A stretch of 64,000 bases of DNA from Phycisphaeraceae bacterium (GTDB lineage: Bacteria > Planctomycetota > Phycisphaerae > Phycisphaerales > UBA1924): assembly GCA_019636535.1 (NCBI GenBank), contig JAHBXK010000003.1, positions 1 through 64,000 of the forward strand, written 5' to 3'. A program made the translations under genes and the position numbers. This document shows, piece by piece, positions 35,356 to 44,067 of this stretch; within the stretch, counting starts at the first letter, position 1; every line of letters starts with the position of its first letter. Below the pieces are notes generated by a model. The model was not told the DNA's origin. It saw only the letters and a program-made list of their open reading frames with translations, and did not search any database.

Positions 35356-35385
35356 CCCCCCCCCCCCTCCCCCCTCCCCCCCCCC
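35356..35385. repeat. Homopolymer tract C12-T-C6-T-C10 upstream of the leftward arm
   Basis: Twelve C at 35356-35367, six at 35369-35374 and ten at 35376-35385, separated by single T. It ends 41 bases before the GTG start of the leftward glycosyltransferase, in the place where its promoter or leader should be. Runs of this length are prone to slippage and are also sequencing-error prone. Confidence 0.85.
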
Positions 35386-35470
35386 TATCCCCCTTTACCC
35401 CTCTCCAATCTGCACATGCGCGGTGGATCGACCGTCGGCGGGAAGGCCGGCGATGGTGACGAGCGACGTG

Positions 35471-35656
35471 GTGATGGCCATTCGAGGTCCGGTGATGGCC
35501 ATCTGAGGTCCGGTGATGGCCATTCGAGCCTTGCTCATGGCCATCAGAGGTCTGGTGATGGCCATTCGAGGTCCGGTGATGGCCATCAGAGCCTTGGTAA
35601 TGGCCATTCGAGCCTTGGTGATGGCCATCAAAGCTCCGGTGATGGCCATTCGGAAG
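35471..35656. repeat. Nine tandem 21-bp units, each with the palindrome ATGGCCAT
   Basis: Units start at 35471 and every 21 bases to 35639. The consensus is GTGATGGCCATTCGAGGTCC plus G, and the last unit is partial. The 8-bp palindrome ATGGCCAT is identical in all nine units, while the second half of the unit varies (TCGAGGTCC, CAGAGCCTT, CAAAGCTCC and others). 21 bp is two turns of B-DNA, so all palindromes lie on one face. Read in the frame of the downstream gene the array would encode GDGHSRS-like heptads without a stop. Confidence 0.9.
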
Positions 35657-35760
35657 GTTTTTTCGTTGGGTTTCTTCCCCGACACGGGGGGATCGGTGGG
35701 GCGAGGACGGGATGGTGCAAAGACTCGACCCCCCCGGTTGGGTTGGTCGATTCTGGAAGG

Positions 35761-38700
35761 ATGAACGCTGACCGGACGGAGCGCAACGGGTTTGGGGATG
35801 CGGTTGCCGCGCGCACGAACGGGGCGGAGGATCGCGGGGTGGTCGTCCGGGCGCTGGTGGCGCTGGTTCAGAACGAATCGGAGGAGCGAGGGGGGAGCGA
35901 GGGAGGGGGGGGCGGGGGGGGCGGGGGGGGCGGAGATCACTTTGCGGGAGTGCCCGAGGCGGTGGCTCGGCTGATGACGCGTGCGGGGCTTGCGGCGGAT
36001 GCGGTCGAGTGTCGGCGGTACACCGAGAAGACGGTTGGGGAGTTGGGGCAAGTGGCGGGGTGGACAACCGCGCGGGACTCGGTGTCGAGCGCGGGAACGG
36101 GGGAGTTTGCGCGGGTGGTGATCGTGGTGAAGGACACCGAGTCGCCGCTGGCGCGGTACGCGGTGCGGCGGGCGGGAGAGTCAACCGCGCGGAATCGCGA
36201 AGGATGCGTCCGCACGGTCCTGCTGATGGACGGGATCGTGGAGCATCGCAACACGTTCGGGAACCCGTGGGTGGAAGAAGGGTTTCTGCGTCCCGCTCCG
36301 GTGGACCTGGTGTGCGCTTGCGGGGAGGAGGACGCAGCGCGGCTGCGGAGTTGGGGGAACGCGGCGGTGGCCACCGGATTGCCGCGGTTGGATCGGCTGG
36401 TGACAGCGCGTGGCGACGGGCTTTGCTCGCGCAGCGCACTGCCGGACGCTCAGACGGGGAAGGTGCTGGTGGCGACGGCGAAGAAGCCGGCCTTCAACGA
36501 TGCCGAGTGGGAGCGGTGGCGGGCGAGCTTGGAAGCGCTGAAGCGTGCGCTGGAAGCGGCGGGGATGGGGAGCCGCGTGCTGTGGCGGCTGACCGATGGG
36601 CTGGAGCGCGTGATCGGTGTGCGGAACACCGAGGGGACGCTCGGCGAGTGCCTGGCGCAGAGCCGGTGGGTGATCACCGGTGTGAGCACGCTGATGGTGG
36701 AAGCGATGCTGGCTGGACGGTTCGTGGGGCTTCTGCACCCACACGCGGAGGGGGAACTGTGGCAACGGGCGGTGTGGATCTGCCGGGGAGATGAGGCGCT
36801 GGAGGCTGGGGCGATCGGGCGGAGGCTGGTGGGGCCGATGCTCGCGGCGGGGGATGCGGACCGGCGTGCGCAGGTGGAGATCCTGAGGGGGTTGTGGGCG
36901 GGGGGAAGGGCAGAAGCGGCGGAGGGGCAAAGCGGCAAAGCGGCAGAGGGGCGAAGGGCGCAGCGGCGGATGAGGACGGCAGCAGACGAAGGCGTAAACG
37001 ACGGAACGGCGGCGGAGAACGTGGCGCGGGTGTTGATGGAGTTGGCGATGGGTGAAGGGAAACTCGCCGGCGGCCACGCCGCACCCGTTCACGCTCTTGC
37101 AGCCGTGGCGCGGGTCGCCGAGCCGGTCGCCAAGCCCGCTGGGGTGAAGCGGGTGGTGAACGTCGTGAACGCGGAGGGGACGCCGGTGGGCGGCGTGACG
37201 AGTTGGGCCGTGCGGATGGCCCGTCACTTCGCGTCGCATCGGGAACTCGGGTATGACGTGCGGACGCTGCTGGTGCTCGGGTCGCCGGACGTACTGTCGA
37301 CGCGCGGGTTCGAGATCGACGCCGCAACGATGAGCGTGTGCGTGCTTGACCCCATGTGCGATGCGAAGGACCGCGTGGAGACGGTGCGACGCTCGATCGA
37401 GCATCTCGAACCGGACGTCGTGCTGCCCAACTACAACGACGCGTGCTTCATGGCCGCGGTGCAGGTTCGCAGTGCGAGCGGAGGACGGGTGAAGTTGATC
37501 GACGTGGCGCACACCGATGTGGCGTACTACCGCGACCTGGCGGCGAATTACGACGTGTGGGACGCGTGCGTGGGGGTGTCGAGTTCGTGCGTGGCGTGGC
37601 TGCGCGAGATCGCCGCTCGCGGCAACCGGCCCGTGCGTCGAATCGTGTACGGTGTGCCGGTGGCGGATCGGCCGAGGGAGGTGCCCAAGGCCGGGCCGCT
37701 GAAGGTCTGCTATGTGGGGCGGATGGTGGAGGAGCAGAAGCGGATCGGCTTGCTGTGGCGGGTGATCGACGGATTGGAAGCCGAGGGCGACGCACACGGG
37801 CTGCCGGGCGGGTACGAGTTGCACATGATCGGGGACGGGCCGGAGCTGAGCGTGTGGGCCGCGGGGCTTGCCGGGCGGACGCTGCGGCACGGGCGTGTGC
37901 TGATCCACGGCCGAAGGAGCATGGAGTGGGTGGAGCGGACGTTGGCGGAGATGGACGTGTCGATCCTGGTGAGTTCGTACGAGGGGACGAGCATCTCGAT
38001 GCTGGAGGCGATGGGGGCGGGCGTGGTGCCGTGCGTGACACGCGTCAGTTCAGGGGTTGACGACTGGCTGAGGAACGGTGAGAACGGGATCGTGGTGGAA
38101 GTGGACGACGTGGCGGGGATGGCGCTGAGGCTGGCCGAGTTGGCACGGGATCGGGCGCGCGGGGGCGATGTGCTGGCGCGGATGAGCCGGTTGGCGTGGG
38201 AGACGGCCCAGCGCGAGCGGAGCCTGAGCATCGCGGGGATGTGCGAGGCTTACAGGGAACTGCTCGACGAGGTGGTGCGCCGGCCGGTGTGGGACGCGGA
38301 TGGATCGACGGTTCGGCCCAAGGCGACGGACGCGGGGGTGCGGGCGATCGACACGTGGCGATGGACGAAGGGGTGGCAGGACGACCCGGCGGGGGCGGAC
38401 GCGTGGACGGAGCGTGTGCTGCGCGAGGCGGGATACGCGGATTTGATCGGGCCGGAGGAAGCGGCGGAAATGGCGTCGGCTCGCGCCACCGATCCCGCTG
38501 GCGCGGGATCGGTGGCGGTGATCGTGCGCGGGGTGCGGGTGGCGGGAGCGGAGCGCGGGGGGCAGCCAGCGCCGATCGATCCGGACGATGTTGATCGGTG
38601 GAGGTCGATGGGACTCGGGGTTGGCGTTTCGCCCGCCGCGCTGCAGAACCGGTGCGCTGCGCGGGTGTGGCGGCTGGTGAGGCGGTTGCAGGATGAGGGG

Positions 38701-39054
38701 TGGTCGCGGTTCGCGGTGTACGGAACGGGGAAGCACACGCAGCGGCTGCTGGCGCTTTTCGAGCGCGAGCGGGGGTACTTTGCCCGATGGCCGTGGGTCG
38801 GGTTCATCGACGATGGTGTTCGCAAGGACGGCACGGTTTCGCGACTTCGCGGGCTGCCGATCGCGCGGCTGGAAGACGCGGAGCGTGATCTGGGAATGGA
38901 CTGCGTGGTGCTGTCGAGCGACGTGTACGAGCAGCAGATGTGGGAACGCACGGCGGGGCTGCGGGAGCGCGGCGTTCGCGTGATCGGGTTGTACGGGGCG
39001 GGCGTAACGCAGCCAACGCGTGTGGTGAGCGTGGGCGAGCGTGTCGGCGTGTGA
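35761..39054 (+). CDS. Large two-glycosyltransferase protein with C-terminal Rossmann module
   Basis: 1097 residues from ATG 35761. Residues about 110-380 resemble a GT-B/CDP-glycerol-transferase-like domain (VVIVVKDTESPLARYAV, LLMDGIVEHRN, VITGVSTLMVEAMLAGRFVG). Residues about 460-840 are a GT4 domain (NAEGTPVGGVTSWAVRMARH, VCYVGRMVEEQKRIGLL, HMIGDGPEL, VSSYEGTSISMLEAMGAG). Residues about 980-1095 are the Rossmann module (FAVYGTGKHTQRLL, GFIDDGVRKDG, VVLSSDVYEQQM). Residues about 47-58 are poly-Gly, encoded by a (G8C)3 tract. The GGAAGG before the ATG touches it, so the start is poorly supported. The frame is open upstream through the 21-bp repeats to ATG 35416. Confidence 0.75.
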   Translation: MNADRTERNGFGDAVAARTNGAEDRGVVVRALVALVQNESEERGGSEGGGGGGGGGGGDHFAGVPEAVARLMTRAGLAADAVECRRYTEKTVGELGQVAGWTTARDSVSSAGTGEFARVVIVVKDTESPLARYAVRRAGESTARNREGCVRTVLLMDGIVEHRNTFGNPWVEEGFLRPAPVDLVCACGEEDAARLRSWGNAAVATGLPRLDRLVTARGDGLCSRSALPDAQTGKVLVATAKKPAFNDAEWERWRASLEALKRALEAAGMGSRVLWRLTDGLERVIGVRNTEGTLGECLAQSRWVITGVSTLMVEAMLAGRFVGLLHPHAEGELWQRAVWICRGDEALEAGAIGRRLVGPMLAAGDADRRAQVEILRGLWAGGRAEAAEGQSGKAAEGRRAQRRMRTAADEGVNDGTAAENVARVLMELAMGEGKLAGGHAAPVHALAAVARVAEPVAKPAGVKRVVNVVNAEGTPVGGVTSWAVRMARHFASHRELGYDVRTLLVLGSPDVLSTRGFEIDAATMSVCVLDPMCDAKDRVETVRRSIEHLEPDVVLPNYNDACFMAAVQVRSASGGRVKLIDVAHTDVAYYRDLAANYDVWDACVGVSSSCVAWLREIAARGNRPVRRIVYGVPVADRPREVPKAGPLKVCYVGRMVEEQKRIGLLWRVIDGLEAEGDAHGLPGGYELHMIGDGPELSVWAAGLAGRTLRHGRVLIHGRRSMEWVERTLAEMDVSILVSSYEGTSISMLEAMGAGVVPCVTRVSSGVDDWLRNGENGIVVEVDDVAGMALRLAELARDRARGGDVLARMSRLAWETAQRERSLSIAGMCEAYRELLDEVVRRPVWDADGSTVRPKATDAGVRAIDTWRWTKGWQDDPAGADAWTERVLREAGYADLIGPEEAAEMASARATDPAGAGSVAVIVRGVRVAGAERGGQPAPIDPDDVDRWRSMGLGVGVSPAALQNRCAARVWRLVRRLQDEGWSRFAVYGTGKHTQRLLALFERERGYFARWPWVGFIDDGVRKDGTVSRLRGLPIARLEDAERDLGMDCVVLSSDVYEQQMWERTAGLRERGVRVIGLYGAGVTQPTRVVSVGERVGV
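35905..35931 (+). repeat. (G8C)3 tract inside the coding sequence of the large glycosyltransferase
   Basis: Three copies of GGGGGGGGC in a row (35905-35931), encoding glycine near residues 49-57. Gain or loss of one G would shift the frame and truncate the 1097-residue protein near its N-terminus. Confidence 0.9.
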
Positions 39055-39070
39055 GCAACGGAGCACGGTG

Positions 39071-40096
39071 ATGAGCAACGCGGCGGTGGACGTCGAGTCG
39101 GCGGTTCGCGAGTTCGAGCGGCAGGTTCAGCGGCTGGTGACGGCCGGGCAGACGCCGATCGCGCTGGTGGGCGCAACGAGCCTGCTGCGGGATCTGTGCC
39201 CGATGAGCCGGGCGCCGGCGGGGACTTTCGTGGGCGTGATCGACGATGACGCGGCCGAGCGGGGCAAGTCGTTTGCGGGTCTGGAGATCATCGACTTGCC
39301 AACCGCTCTGGAGCGCGGGGCAAAGTCCGCGATCATCACCGCGTATGGTTCGGTGCGGGACCGGCTGTGGGCCGCGCGGGGGCCGATGCGCGAGGCGGGG
39401 CTGTACCTGCTGACCTGTCCTTGCGCATGGGAGACGAAGGGGTGGGACGACTGCCTGATCGAGCAGTACGAGTGCGCGTTGGGCGTTGCGTCCGGGGGGA
39501 GACCGCTGTACACACGCACGTATCCGCCGGAGAGGCCGGTGGCATGGGAGTGGCTGCTCAAGCCGCTGGTGGAGCGCGTGAAGCCGGGGATGAGCGTGCT
39601 GGAGATCGGCAGCGGCGCGGGGCTGTGGACGCAGCACGTGATCGAGCGTGCGGGAACGTACGCGGCGGTGGACTACGCCGCGAGGTTGTTGTTTGAGGTG
39701 ATGGAGCACCGGTTCTCGAAGCAGATGGGGAAGTTGCGGCTGCACCACGATGAGACGGCGACGTTGCCGGGCGTGGCGGACGCGACGGTGGACGTGGCCT
39801 TCAGTTACGACGTGTTCGTGCACCTCAAGAGCGACTTGGTGCATCAGTACCTGGAGTCGCTGCGGCGGGTGGTGAAGCCGGGCGGGACGATCCTGCTGCA
39901 CTTTGTGCGGTGGAACGCGACGGCGCTGGAGACGTGGAAGAGCAAGTTCGCGCCGTACCTGCGTGGGCGCGGTGACGAGATGCACTACAACACGATGGAC
40001 CAATTGCGCACGAGCGCTGAGGCGCTCGGGATGAGCGTGGAACAGGTCGGGCCGGAGGTGGGTTGGGGGTTCCTGGCCGAGTTCAGGTCGCGGTGA
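39071..40096 (+). CDS. SAM-dependent methyltransferase with N-terminal Rossmann module
   Basis: 341 residues from ATG 39071, 16 bases after the large glycosyltransferase; a GTG at 39041 would overlap it. Residues about 25-125 are the shared module (PIALVGATSLLRDL, FVGVIDDDAAERGK, AIITAYGSVRDRL), here at the N-terminus instead of the C-terminus. Residues about 165-335 form a class I methyltransferase (VLEIGSGAGLWTQHVIER, VDVAFSYDVFVHL, VVKPGGTILLHFVRW). It probably O-methylates a sugar in the same surface polymer. Its end overlaps the convergent gene by 14 bases. Confidence 0.78.
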   Translation: MSNAAVDVESAVREFERQVQRLVTAGQTPIALVGATSLLRDLCPMSRAPAGTFVGVIDDDAAERGKSFAGLEIIDLPTALERGAKSAIITAYGSVRDRLWAARGPMREAGLYLLTCPCAWETKGWDDCLIEQYECALGVASGGRPLYTRTYPPERPVAWEWLLKPLVERVKPGMSVLEIGSGAGLWTQHVIERAGTYAAVDYAARLLFEVMEHRFSKQMGKLRLHHDETATLPGVADATVDVAFSYDVFVHLKSDLVHQYLESLRRVVKPGGTILLHFVRWNATALETWKSKFAPYLRGRGDEMHYNTMDQLRTSAEALGMSVEQVGPEVGWGFLAEFRSR

Positions 40097-42653
40097 GCGA
40101 TCGCGTGATGAGGCCGAGGATCTGGTCTACGCCCCTGTCGTAGGTGAAGTGGCGGTCGACGCGGGATCGGATGTCGGTGGAAAGAGCGTGGCGGCGAGCG
40201 GGACTGTTGATCGCCGCGCGAACGATCCGCTCCAATTCTGCCTGGGATCGGAAGCAGGTTTCGGCCGGATCACCGAGTAACCAGGGCGTATCGGGGGTGA
40301 AGGGGAGCCCGTGGCGGTTCTCGATCAGGTCCTGCACGGGGTGGCTGGCGCGCGTGAAGGGGATCTGTCCGGGCGCGCGGCCGAGTCGCTGGCAGAGGGC
40401 CGCGTACTTCAGCCCCTCGGGATGGTCGGCCAGGTCGAACTCGCGCACACCGGGGAAGGTGGTGCTTCGGCGGAGCGGAAGGCCGGCACGGAGCATCGAC
40501 TCAACGACGAAGGCGTGGTGCTGACGGAGGTCGTCGGCCTTGTAGCGGTAGGCGATGAGGCCGCCGGAGGAGACGCACTCGAGCACGCGCTGATGGAACA
40601 TCCAGTGGATGGAGGCGTGGAGGTGGATCGCCGCGGCCTGGTAGCAGGCGCGGAGTTCCTCGCCGTGCTGGAGCGGGGGCTGGGCGAACTCGCGGAAGCG
40701 CGGGTGGTTCTCCCAACCCTTGCCGAAGATGCGGAGTCGCCAGTTGTACCGCTCGCAGAGATCGGCGGCCCAGTGGAGGGTCTGGTGACGCATGAGCCGG
40801 TCGGCCAGCGGCATCGCAACGTTGTTGAGCATGCGCGTGACGAAGATTGGGTCGGGATCACGACCGAGCACTTGGCGGGCCGTTGAGGCGATCATCGGAG
40901 CGAGCGACGGCTTGAGGGGGCGGTCGTGGGCATTGCCGACGGCGTGCACCAGTTGCTCATAGAGGGCATGGATGATCCGTCGGGCGCCGTCGTCCATCCC
41001 CGGCGAATCGGCGATCGAGTCGCGGAATGCCTCGGGGGTCTGGCCGTGGTTGGAGACGTAGGCAATCTCGCTGGCGAATCGCTCGATGAGCGCGGGATCG
41101 GCGGGCGCGGGGTGGAACTTGCGTCGGTTGACGAGTACGGGCAGGCCGAGGGAACGCTCGCGCGGGTAGTGGTAGCGTGTGAAGAGTTCGCGGTGCGTGT
41201 GGCCGACCATGAAGTCCAGTTCGGACTGCGAAGCCCCAACGGCGGCGTCGAAGATGTGGAGCATGGGGTCTTGCACCCAGCAGACAAACGGGACGTTACG
41301 CGGCGTCACTTCGCCGAGCGTCGGGCGCGGGTAGTTGATGAGGACGACAAGGTCGGGCTTGAACTCGGCGAACTCGGCGAGGTAGGCGTTGCCGGCGAGA
41401 TGGGTGGTGTCGTCGGGCTCGATCAGAACTCTCGCATCGCAGCCGCTCGCGCGGAACGCGTCGGCGATGTCCGCCGCTGAGTGGCGGATGAACGTGGAGT
41501 ATCGGCAGGTGGGGATCAGGACGCGGATGGGATCGCCCGAGCCGTTCGCGGCCTCGGAGAAGCGCTTTGCGTACCACGCTTTGTTGCGGGAGTCGTAGAT
41601 CCTTGCTACTTGCGACTGCAGCGTCTGTTGTCTGGCGATCTGTGCTGATTGAAACTCTTGAAGCGCAACCGTGATCGGCGGTGAGATGGGCTTGCGAATG
41701 CCCGCGGACTGGAAGGCCTGGCCGAGTGTCCGAAAGTCGATCTGCCGGTGAAGATCGGTGCGGAACGCCTCGGCGGCGGTTTCGCCGACGAAGAACCGGA
41801 CGCGCGGGTCGGTGAGTTCACGCGTGAGGTCGGCGAGTGCCAGACCCGTGAGAAACTCGAGCGGCTCGGCCTGTAGCAGGTTGATTCGAACGCGGTGGCC
41901 GTCATCGGCGTCGGGTGTGGCGGCGTAGAGGCGTTGAAAGAGCCAGGGGGGACAGAGGCCTTCGAGGGTGACGGGCGGGCGCGAGCTCCGCGTGTTGAAG
42001 TCGAGGATGACGGAGTCGGCTACGGAGCGATGGTCGGCGAAGAGTGCGGGGAACCAGTCGGGCCTTGCGGCACCCGCTTCCCCCCCACCGCTGTTCCAGG
42101 GCGGTTCGATTGACGGCGATAGCGGTCGCGGGCGCCAGACGATGTTGGTCGGCGTTGCGGTCGGCCTGCCGTGCTCATCGACGCGGATAGCGAACCAGTT
42201 CTTGGTGGCGGCCCAGGCGTGCCAAGTCTCGAGCGCTGTTGCCAGACCGCGCGGCGACTCGTCGTCACGACTCGAGATCGCGCGGAGATTGCTGTGGAGG
42301 TTGCCGGCCAGCCAGGCGAGATCGAGCCGCTCGGAAGGAATCTGTGAGAGGACCGTGCGAAGCGCCTGGGTCGAGGGATCGGACTTGGCTGCGGGCGGGA
42401 GTCGGTCGAGTTGCTCCGCGGCGAGCGTTGGGAGCATGAGCCGGGCGTAGTTGGTGGCGAGCACGAAGCGAAGTGCGGCATCGTCCGGGAACTGAAGGAG
42501 GGCCTGCGTGGCCATCGGGATGAAGCGGTAGGGATCTCGGCTTTGGCCGAGCGCGAGGAGATCGGTGCGCGTCATGGTGGTGGACGCGCGCGGCAGAGTT
42601 TTGGCGGCGTGAGGCGGGGTGGGCCGCGCAGCCGGGACGAACGTGGAAGTCAT
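40083..42653 (-). CDS. Large CgeB-like glycosyltransferase
   Basis: 856 residues; an ATG at 42575 (MTRTDLLALGQSRDPYRFIP) is a plausible shorter start. The N-terminal 100 residues are helical and TPR-like (FIPMATQALLQFPDDAALRF). Residues about 360-800 form a GT-B-type core: RVLIPTCRYSTFIRHSAADI, VLINYPRPTLGEV, CWVQDPMLHIFDAA, RIFGKGWENHPRF and IHLHASIHWMFHQRVLECVSSG. This order resembles CgeB/spore-maturation-type glycosyltransferases seen in surface glycan loci. It is convergent with the methyltransferase and is probably part of the same locus. Confidence 0.68.
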   Translation of the reverse strand: MTSTFVPAARPTPPHAAKTLPRASTTMTRTDLLALGQSRDPYRFIPMATQALLQFPDDAALRFVLATNYARLMLPTLAAEQLDRLPPAAKSDPSTQALRTVLSQIPSERLDLAWLAGNLHSNLRAISSRDDESPRGLATALETWHAWAATKNWFAIRVDEHGRPTATPTNIVWRPRPLSPSIEPPWNSGGGEAGAARPDWFPALFADHRSVADSVILDFNTRSSRPPVTLEGLCPPWLFQRLYAATPDADDGHRVRINLLQAEPLEFLTGLALADLTRELTDPRVRFFVGETAAEAFRTDLHRQIDFRTLGQAFQSAGIRKPISPPITVALQEFQSAQIARQQTLQSQVARIYDSRNKAWYAKRFSEAANGSGDPIRVLIPTCRYSTFIRHSAADIADAFRASGCDARVLIEPDDTTHLAGNAYLAEFAEFKPDLVVLINYPRPTLGEVTPRNVPFVCWVQDPMLHIFDAAVGASQSELDFMVGHTHRELFTRYHYPRERSLGLPVLVNRRKFHPAPADPALIERFASEIAYVSNHGQTPEAFRDSIADSPGMDDGARRIIHALYEQLVHAVGNAHDRPLKPSLAPMIASTARQVLGRDPDPIFVTRMLNNVAMPLADRLMRHQTLHWAADLCERYNWRLRIFGKGWENHPRFREFAQPPLQHGEELRACYQAAAIHLHASIHWMFHQRVLECVSSGGLIAYRYKADDLRQHHAFVVESMLRAGLPLRRSTTFPGVREFDLADHPEGLKYAALCQRLGRAPGQIPFTRASHPVQDLIENRHGLPFTPDTPWLLGDPAETCFRSQAELERIVRAAINSPARRHALSTDIRSRVDRHFTYDRGVDQILGLITRSLTAT

Positions 42654-42740
42654 GGACTGAATATCGGCCGACAGACGTGCCGCAGACCACGCACGAGGTC
42701 GGCCGGACGGCCGTGTTGCGGGGGCAATCGAAACTGAAAG

Positions 42741-42814
42741 CGTCCCGGGGGCGATTCGAACGCCCGACCTGCCGCTTAGAAGGCGGCTGCTCTATCCAAC
42801 TGAGCTACCGGGAC
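42741..42814 (-). tRNA. tRNA-Arg (UCU)
   Basis: The complement folds fully: acceptor GTCCCGG/CCGGGAC, D loop AGTTGGATA, anticodon stem GCCGC/GCGGC with loop CTTCTAA, T loop TTCGAAT, discriminator G. It reads AGA and AGG. CCA is not encoded. Confidence 0.93.
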
Positions 42815-42990
42815 ACGACGTGGGGTGATTATTGGCGGTGGTTGCCCGGACCCCGCATCCGGCCTGCACGAGGTCGGAATGCAAGGCGGGCGACGATCGC
42901 GGCCGTGGGTGCGAACAATCACCGTGCGGTCGAGTCGCCGGGGCTTGGCGAAGCACCGAGATCATCCGACCGCCGAGAACACACTGAACC

Positions 42991-44067
42991 ATGCACGCGC
43001 CGGCCACACAAGCACCAGCACCGAGCATCGAGCCCGAGTTGAAGCCGGGTGTGGATGCGCGTCTGGAGACGGCGGCGTTGGGATCGCTGACGGATCAGTT
43101 CCGGTCGCTCGTGGAACTCTCGAAGCCGCGGATCACAAAGCTCGTGGTGATCACGGCGGCGGTGGGGTTCGGGCTGGGAGTGCTGACGCGGTTCGGCGGG
43201 ACGAGCGCAGCGGGCGGCACGGCGGCGTGGGCGTCATGGTCCACTCAGGAGTGGTTGACGCTGGCGCTCTCGGCTGCGGCGTGCCTGATCGGCACGGGGC
43301 TGTCGTCGGGTGGCGCGAGCGCGCTCAACATGTTCTGGGAGCGCCGGCGGGACGGAATGATGCCGAGAACGGCCGACCGGCCGCTGCCAACGCATCGCAT
43401 CGGCGCACCCTCGGCCCTGGTCGCCGGGCTGTTCCTGAGCGTTGCGGGCGTGCTGGTGCTCTCGGTGGGGTGCGGGCCTGCGCCGGCGCTGGTGTCGCTG
43501 GCGACGATCCTGCTGTACGTGCTGGTGTACACGCCGCTGAAGACGCGGACGACGTTCAACACGCTGGTGGGAACGATTCCCGGGGCGTTGCCGCCTCTGA
43601 TCGGCTGGACCGCGGCGGCGACGGTGGGACGATCCGCGGACGTGCAGGCGAGTTTCGCGGCGATGGCCGAGCCGGCGGGGTGGTCGCTGGTGATCCTGAT
43701 GGTCGTGTGGCAGATTCCACACTTCTTTGCGCTGGCGTGGATGTACCGGCACGACTATGCGCAGGGGGGGTACGTCATGCTGCCGGTGGTCGATCCGAAC
43801 GGTCGAGCAACGTCGGCGGCGGTGCTGGCGTGGTCGATCGCGCTGGTGCCGGCGACGCTGTCACCGGTGGTGTTCATGCCGGACCGGCTCGGGCTTGGGT
43901 ATGCGCTGGTGGCGGGGGTGAGCGGGGTAGGGTTCGTGATTCTGTGCGCGCGGTTTGCCCGCCGGCGTGAGCGCAAGGACGCCAAACGCGTGTTTCTGGC
44001 ATCGATCTCGCACCTGCCGTTGATCATGATCGCGATGGTCGTGGACGGTCTTTGGGCCAACGCATGA
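42991..44067 (+). CDS. ctaB: Protoheme IX farnesyltransferase (heme O synthase)
   Basis: 358 residues with a soluble N-terminus of about 40 residues and nine membrane segments. The UbiA-family prenyl-diphosphate site is NMFWERRRDGMMPRTADRPL, and the second is YRHDYAQGGYVMLPVV near the middle loop. It adds a farnesyl group to heme b to make heme o for the terminal oxidase. The next gene (ABC ATPase) starts inside its stop codon. In other bacteria ctaB is often close to cytochrome oxidase and its assembly ABC transporter; no oxidase subunits are in this window. Confidence 0.95.
   Translation: MHAPATQAPAPSIEPELKPGVDARLETAALGSLTDQFRSLVELSKPRITKLVVITAAVGFGLGVLTRFGGTSAAGGTAAWASWSTQEWLTLALSAAACLIGTGLSSGGASALNMFWERRRDGMMPRTADRPLPTHRIGAPSALVAGLFLSVAGVLVLSVGCGPAPALVSLATILLYVLVYTPLKTRTTFNTLVGTIPGALPPLIGWTAAATVGRSADVQASFAAMAEPAGWSLVILMVVWQIPHFFALAWMYRHDYAQGGYVMLPVVDPNGRATSAAVLAWSIALVPATLSPVVFMPDRLGLGYALVAGVSGVGFVILCARFARRRERKDAKRVFLASISHLPLIMIAMVVDGLWANA

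Larger units (their letters stand above)
35316..35760. other. Intergenic control region between the two arms of the glycan locus
   Basis: 445 bases between divergent glycosyltransferase genes. From left to right it holds a C12-T-C6-T-C10 tract (35356-35385), a short unmarked stretch, nine 21-bp repeats (35471-35656), and about 100 bases with a T6 run and short G/C runs (CGGGGGG, CCCCCCC) before the rightward start. Several frames are open through the repeats because 21 is a multiple of three. I see no clear -10/-35 pair. Confidence 0.7.

Noticed and set aside
35471-35656. CRISPR array
   Set aside because: Units are contiguous at 21 bp with no spacers, and no cas genes are nearby.
36181-37908. 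Minus-strand frame of 575 codons inside the large glycosyltransferase
   Set aside because: His/Arg/Pro-rich antisense composition, and the opposite strand carries clear GT4 motifs.
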